From JAAFIM01 sp964467315 (GTDB taxonomy: Bacteria; Bacteroidota; Bacteroidia; Chitinophagales; Saprospiraceae), in the NCBI GenBank assembly GCA_964467315.1, contig CAYXSA010000008.1:6164-70163 (forward strand): a DNA stretch of 64,000 nucleotides, read 5' to 3'. How positions within the stretch are numbered: position 1 is the first letter of the stretch; each line of letters begins with the position of its first letter. Positions 59,812 to 64,000 of the stretch are shown here, one piece after another. The notes under the pieces are model-generated. The model had not been told where the DNA came from. It worked only from the letters and a program-made list of their open reading frames with translations, and ran no database searches. The position numbers were made by a program, and so were the translations under genes.

Positions 59812-60771
59812 TCATTTCGGCGCTTGCGGATATTTTTTGTAGAAGGCATCGGGGCAGCCCGTTTGCTCGCGGCAGAAAAGCGGAAAATAGGCTTTCCAGA
59901 GGGCGGGCAGCTCTGGATAATTGGGGAAACTGTGCGTAAAATAGTCGTAATTTTCGATGTCGGCGCTGCGCATCGTGAGCGCAAAAATGCTGTCGACGGC
60001 GATTTTGACGAAGGGACTTTTGGGGTAGCCGCGCAAAAAATCCTTGTAATCGGGTAGGGTATTTTTGCGCACGGTCATTTGCATTTTTATAGCGGCGGCG
60101 GAGTCTTTGACGAAAACATTGTCCTCGTAGCGGGCGGCAAAGGTATAAAAATCGCCCCAGCTATGCTGGCGAATGTACGCCTCAAAAAGATGCTTTTCCG
60201 CCTCGCGGGCGAGGGTTTTGGAGTATTTTTCGAGGCTCTCGCGGTAGCTTTGCCAGAAGCGTTCCCAAGCGTCGCCCGTGTTTATTTTTAGCGTTTCGTC
60301 GAAGGCGAGGCGGTTGCGTGCGTGAGCGATGCGCTCGGTTTGGGCGACATTGAGCCCCGTGTAAGTGCCGATAAATTGGTCGTAAGCGGCAGCGGTATGT
60401 GTCTTTTCGGCGAGGTCTAAAGCCTGATTGATGAGGTCTTCGCGGCGGCGGCGCATGGTGAGCAAACCGAGCTGGCGTTTGTCGATGAGCTTGCGGGCTT
60501 TGGGATTGGCTTTTTGGGCAAATTTTATGGCTTTTTCGATGTAGCCGAAGGCTTTAGGCAGGTCAAAACCCTCCACATAATCAGCCTTGCTATGCAGGTC
60601 GGCGAGATAATAAGCGGCGCAGGCTTGCTCGGTAGCGTTTTCCAAATCTGCCTCGAAGGCAGACTGCGCCAGCCCGTACTGTTTTTTGGGCAGTAGCTTT
60701 AGCCCGTTTTTCACTTGGGCTTGAGCCAACAATGAAACGCAAAGAAAGAGAAGTAAAAAAAGACGGTTCAT
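59812..60771 (-). CDS. Secreted helical-repeat protein of unknown function
   Basis: 319 residues: signal peptide MNRLFLLLFLCVSLLAQAQV, then TPR-like helices (KKQYGLAQSAFEADLENATE, PKAFGYIEKAIKFAQKANPK) and repeated DYKDFLRGYPKSPFVKIAVD-type motifs. No enzyme motif. It lies 18 bp downstream of the replication gene on the same strand and may be co-transcribed. Confidence 0.6.
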   Translation of the reverse strand: MNRLFLLLFLCVSLLAQAQVKNGLKLLPKKQYGLAQSAFEADLENATEQACAAYYLADLHSKADYVEGFDLPKAFGYIEKAIKFAQKANPKARKLIDKRQLGLLTMRRRREDLINQALDLAEKTHTAAAYDQFIGTYTGLNVAQTERIAHARNRLAFDETLKINTGDAWERFWQSYRESLEKYSKTLAREAEKHLFEAYIRQHSWGDFYTFAARYEDNVFVKDSAAAIKMQMTVRKNTLPDYKDFLRGYPKSPFVKIAVDSIFALTMRSADIENYDYFTHSFPNYPELPALWKAYFPLFCREQTGCPDAFYKKYPQAPK

Positions 60772-60789
60772 GGGTGTTATATGATTGAT

Positions 60790-62292
60790 TTACAGCGTCT
60801 TATATTGCTGCTGAAGGTCGTAAATTTGCTCTCGTAGGTCGTTGTGCCAAGCGCTGAAAAAATCGGGCATTTCGTCTTCGAGTACAGCGCGGCAAGAAAA
60901 GCGAAAAAATCGATTAAATTTAAAATTGTCCTCTTCCGATAGCTTTTCGTCAAAACGAGCGAAGGGTCGGCGACGGGCTTTGCCGAAGATATGCGCCTTG
61001 CTGCCAGGCTGTATGAGGGACATATATTGGTCGAGCTGCCGCTCCTCTCTTGCAAATAATTCTCGTCGGTAATAGGTCAATTTCTTGTCTACTTCGTCCT
61101 TTGCCTGCTGCCGCTGTACGGCTGCTTGGCGGGCTACACTGTCTTGGGGCGATTTGCTTTTGGGCTTCGAGGGCGCTGCCTGCGCCTCTGTGGCAGCAAA
61201 AAACTTAAATTCGATAGGATTGATCTGATACATCTTCAAAAGCGTGTAGAAGTACCCCACAGGCTTTTTTATCTGCGTCTGCTGCATCTCCAAAAGATGA
61301 CAAACAAAATCCACACAGAGCCGAACATGCGAAAACGGGAAAGCACGCAAGACCTGCAAAAAAACCTTCTCCGTCATGCCCCACTGCCGCAGCATCTGCC
61401 AAGTCCAGCGCAGCGCCTTGTTTTGGTCGTTGAGGTCTAATACGGACTCCAATTCCGCCTTCGGGCTTAGCAAAAAAGTCGGATACGGCTCGCCCTTTAC
61501 TTGCTCATTGCGGCGCACAATTATCGTCAAACTCACGGTGCGCTTCGTCGTCTCGCATTTTTCCTCAAAAAACTCAAAAACAATGTCCGTATGCTTCTGA
61601 AACTGCACCTGCGCAGGCTTCAAAACCCGACGCTTAAAATCCTTAAAATCCTTATACTCTTCCTTCTCGATACTCAACAAAGTCCGCAAAAAATCCACCG
61701 TAAACGTCGCCTGCGTCGCCTCCAATGGCTTAAACAAAAGAAACAAGCGCATCGTGTGCAAACTCGTCAGCTCCCGCAGATTGCTCATCGAATAACTCGT
61801 AAACTCCGAACGCAGTTGCAGCAAGTACGGCTTCAAATCATTGTGAAATGCCATCTCCACATAAGCAGGCTGCCCCTTTCGCGCCGCCTCCGAAGGCATC
61901 GTTACGGTCGGAAATATCGACAATTTCGCCCACCTCATCCGCCCGCGCTCGTCCGCAAATTGCATCTGTATTTTCTTATCCGCCAGCGCCTCCACTGCTG
62001 AGGTGATCTGCGCATAGTCGCTATTAGTCGCCTGCGTAAAATACCCCTGCAAGTCGCGTACATACAGCCTGCAGAGCTTAAATTCCGTCTCCATCGGGTC
62101 TATCAAACTCACCATGCGCTCAAAAATACGCAGCTCCCAAAGCGTCATCTCAAAACGCGCCGCCATCAATTTGTTGGACTTGCGCGCCGTAAGCCCCAGC
62201 GAGCGCCGCTCGGCAAGCCGCTGAGGATAAATGACCATATCCGCCAACAACGACAATTCCGTACCCGTGTCAGTACTCGTATCCTTATCCAT
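60790..62292 (-). CDS. repB: Rep_3-family plasmid replication initiator
   Basis: 500 residues. ARKSNKLMAARFEMTLWELR and IFERMVSLIDPME form the first winged helix, YVRDLQGYFTQATNSDYAQI and TSAVEALADKKIQMQFADER follow as in Rep_3 initiators, and YSMSNLRELTSLHTMRLFLL begins the second winged helix. About residues 265-500 are an extra region of unknown role. It should bind iterons; the iteron-like arrays lie 0.6-1.7 kb upstream. It marks the window as plasmid or chromid DNA. Confidence 0.88.
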   Translation of the reverse strand: MDKDTSTDTGTELSLLADMVIYPQRLAERRSLGLTARKSNKLMAARFEMTLWELRIFERMVSLIDPMETEFKLCRLYVRDLQGYFTQATNSDYAQITSAVEALADKKIQMQFADERGRMRWAKLSIFPTVTMPSEAARKGQPAYVEMAFHNDLKPYLLQLRSEFTSYSMSNLRELTSLHTMRLFLLFKPLEATQATFTVDFLRTLLSIEKEEYKDFKDFKRRVLKPAQVQFQKHTDIVFEFFEEKCETTKRTVSLTIIVRRNEQVKGEPYPTFLLSPKAELESVLDLNDQNKALRWTWQMLRQWGMTEKVFLQVLRAFPFSHVRLCVDFVCHLLEMQQTQIKKPVGYFYTLLKMYQINPIEFKFFAATEAQAAPSKPKSKSPQDSVARQAAVQRQQAKDEVDKKLTYYRRELFAREERQLDQYMSLIQPGSKAHIFGKARRRPFARFDEKLSEEDNFKFNRFFRFSCRAVLEDEMPDFFSAWHNDLREQIYDLQQQYKTL

Positions 62293-62358
62293 AAATTCTT
62301 TGATAAACAGCCACTTATGGCAAGTCCTACCGCAACTAAAATGAACCTAAAAGCTCCG

Positions 62359-62366
62359 CAAATTTA
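62359..62366 (-). promoter_or_regulatory. rep promoter -7 box
   Basis: On the minus strand TAAATTTG fits TAnnTTTG about 67 bp upstream of the rep start. Confidence 0.5.
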
Positions 62367-62409
62367 GCACTTTTTTGCCGCATACAAGCCCCTTTTTTCT
62401 TGATTTTCG

Positions 62410-62581
62410 ATTTTGGCGAGCCGCTTCGCCGCCCGCCCGCGCAAAGGACGCGGGCGGAGGGCAGCCGCAAGGGCTGCCCCTACGCGGCATAGCGTCGGGC
62501 TATGCGGGGTTGCAGTATGCTGCCATTAGGCAGCATACCGCAGGCTGCGAATGCAGCCTGCGCCCCTCCTATCCCTCTCGC
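62410..62581 (-). repeat. ME copy 29 (C to A orientation, degenerate)
   Basis: Arm 2 CCGCCCGCG..CGCGGGCGG, GCGTCGGGCTAT, long arm 1, TATCCCTCTCGC (box A variant); the C box is lost. A 20-bp piece (ATGCAGCCTGCGCCCCTCCT) of its end is repeated 62 bp downstream. Confidence 0.75.
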
Positions 62582-62880
62582 AAACCAAAGCAACCCACAA
62601 ACTATGCAGCCTGCGCCCCTCCTATGCGCTTCGCATTCACTCCGTGTTCCACTCGCAATTTTCCCAAGCCCAAAATTTTGTCTATAACGAACGATTTTAC
62701 ACACAGACATACAAACACCCCACTTAACCAAAAAACTCGCTAAAAACCGCAAAAGAATGCGTTTTAGCGCTACTCTACCCCATTCGCCCCCAAAGCCGCC
62801 ACAGCCAGCACAATTTTATCCCATTTTTGCCATTTTTCGATAATCAAATATAAAAAGGCTGTTTTTTTCGATTTTAGGGG

Positions 62881-62920
62881 TAACGGAATTTGTCCCCGTT
62901 TCTAACGGAATTTGTCCCCG
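62881..62920 (+). repeat. Two direct repeats, origin region
   Basis: TAACGGAATTTGTCCCCG occurs twice (62881 and 62903), 22 bp apart, at the edge of the AT-rich region. Candidate Rep or regulator sites. Confidence 0.7.
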
Positions 62921-62939
62921 ACATTTTCTCGCGCGCGTG

Positions 62940-63850
62940 AACTGTCTAGAGTTTACTAATTAAGCATAGATTGTGTACATTCTCCTCATATCTTTTTTGT
63001 TTTCGCAATTTTTTGCAGAGCCAAAAAATTGGAAAACAAAAAAGTATATTCGGATTAAGTAAAAAGCGTTTCCGTTTTTTCTTTTTTTGAAAAAAAAAAA
63101 AAAACAGAAACAAACGTCTCTAGCTCTAGACACAGCATTCGCCTTTAGAAAAGCAAAAATCGCCTTCAAATTTAAAGTCCGTTTTTTCATTTTATTTATT
63201 TTTTTTTAATTTGTTTTCAAAAATCAACGTTTTTTTCGCAAAAAATGTCCGATTTTTTTATTAAAATGTCTGTTTTTATGTACTTTTTTTTATATGTTTT
63301 TTTCTATTTTTTAAAAATCAGACATTTATAAACAAAAAGCCCGATTTTAACCTCAAAAATCCGTCATTTTTCTAAATTTTTAAATGCTTTTTTTTCTAAA
63401 AAAATATCTTTTCAGCTATTTTTTTTAAGACTTTATTTTTAAAAAATACCGAAAAAACAGAATGTCATTAAATTAAAAAAAATAACAGACACTTTATTTT
63501 TAATTTTTTTCTAAAAAAATAAGACATAAATCCTTAAAAATGTCTACTTTTTTAAAAAATCGGACAAAAAGCAAAATAAGACAAAATCAAAAATATAACA
63601 TATTTTTATATATTTTTGAAAGATTATTTTTTTATACAAAAAATGTCCTTAAAAATTAAAAAAGTGCTCCCTCTATTATTTTTTTTTATTAAAAAACCAA
63701 AAAAAATCTGATTGATTAAAAAACCCAAATTAGAAATGTCTTTTTTTTATTTTTTACCTTTTTTTGCAGTTTATATCCCCATTTTTTTTCTAAAATCCGC
63801 TTTTTGAAAAAATCCTCCGCTCTAAAAAAAAAAAAACGCCTCGCGCCTAA
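62940..63850. other. Very AT-rich origin-like region
   Basis: About 0.9 kb dominated by A and T tracts with scattered TGTCC/GGACA and TGTCT motifs (e.g. AAATGTCCGATTTTTT). No ORF looks real. Its place between direct repeats and iterons fits a DNA-unwinding element. Confidence 0.55.
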
Positions 63851-63863
63851 AGAACTTAAGTCA

Positions 63864-64000
63864 TTTTCGGAGTCTACCTAAAAAAAAAGGGACCGATTTT
63901 CGGAGTCTACCTAAAAAAAAGGGACCGATTTTCGGAGTCTACCTAAAAAAAAAAGGGACCGATTTTCGGAGTCTACCTAAAAAAAAAAGGACCGATTTTC
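63864..64000 (+). repeat. Iteron array, about 4.5 copies, continues past window
   Basis: TTTTCGGAGTCTACCT at 63864, 63897, 63929 and 63963, and a fifth start at 63996, separated by A-run/GGGACCGA. Spacing 33, 32, 34, 33 bp; differences come only from A-run length. Confidence 0.85.

Noticed and set aside
61501..62001. 166-residue plus-strand ORF inside the rep gene
   Set aside because: Arg/Gln-rich antisense shadow of the Rep_3 coding sequence.
2964..62581. MEs as simple rho-independent terminators
   Set aside because: Neither strand places a U-run after the closing stem; the T-run precedes box C.
62960..63190. 76-residue ORF in the AT-rich origin
   Set aside because: Low-complexity Phe/Lys-rich translation of A and T tracts; no start signal.

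Overview
The window is DNA of a Bacteroidota bacterium, probably a gliding, T9SS-bearing Cytophagales-like lineage (the order is inferred). The evidence is two GldN-type proteins, Bacteroidota promoter -7 boxes of the form TAnnTTTG, weak Shine-Dalgarno signals and typical Bacteroidota families (DUF4384, LytS-type kinase with propeller sensor). It looks like an extrachromosomal replicon (megaplasmid or chromid) rather than ordinary chromosome. There is a Rep_3-type initiator (60790-62292), a ParA/small-partner pair (23773-24763), a very AT-rich stretch and about 4.5 iterons of 32-34 bp running off the right end (63864-64000). No rRNA, tRNA, CRISPR array or complete IS was found.

The striking gene content is nucleotide biosynthesis, spread as single genes rather than an operon: purC-purQ fusion, purF, purM, purL (PurS-like N-terminus), purH, purD-purN fusion, guaA, guaB, a pyrE-pyrF fusion of the UMP-synthase type and a class 1A pyrD. 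Only purE/purK, purB and purA are missing from the purine route. Three fusions make the set compact.

Layout: 1-2.9 kb holds part of a restriction-modification system, a regulator and a toxin-antitoxin (TA) pair. 3-8.6 kb has purCQ, purF and a Fic protein. 8.7-9.5 kb has a RelE/HigA-like pair. 9.6-16.8 kb has a SulP transporter and a partner-switching/stressosome module (RsbR-globin, RsbS, RsbT, RsbX-like, phosphatase-kinase fusion, STAS antagonist). 17-22.7 kb has secreted proteins, a LytS-type sensor and a DNA methyltransferase. 23-26.6 kb has a TA remnant, parA and membrane genes. 27-32.4 kb has guaA, pyrEF, an LRR protein and pyrD. 32.5-35.5 kb has a candidate ncRNA/leader and two gldN genes. 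35.6-37.3 kb has two VapBC modules. 37.3-42.4 kb has purM, guaB and a papain-like lipoprotein. 42.5-46.1 kb has an MBOAT/SGNH pair and MazEF. 46.3-52 kb has hypotheticals and a Doc-like toxin. 52.4-59.5 kb has purL, purH and purDN. 59.8-64 kb has rep and the origin.

The most novel feature is a family of about 29 modular repeats (called ME here) that punctuate almost every gene. Each has box A (GCGTGAGGGATA), a variable hairpin arm 1, box B (TAGCCCGACC), a variable hairpin arm 2 and box C (GGGCACGCCC plus an A-run). GCGTG of box A pairs with CACGC of box C, so the unit can fold as a three-way junction. The arms show compensatory changes and are exchanged between copies. Copies mostly lie as inverted pairs with the C boxes facing one enclosed gene or gene group. 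A second repeat system (R1 palindrome CGCCTAAATAACTGAT... plus ACGT motifs phased every 8 bp) borders TA genes as direct repeats, and a third (R3) occurs twice with compensatory stem changes. Several repeats supply the stop codon of the neighbouring gene.
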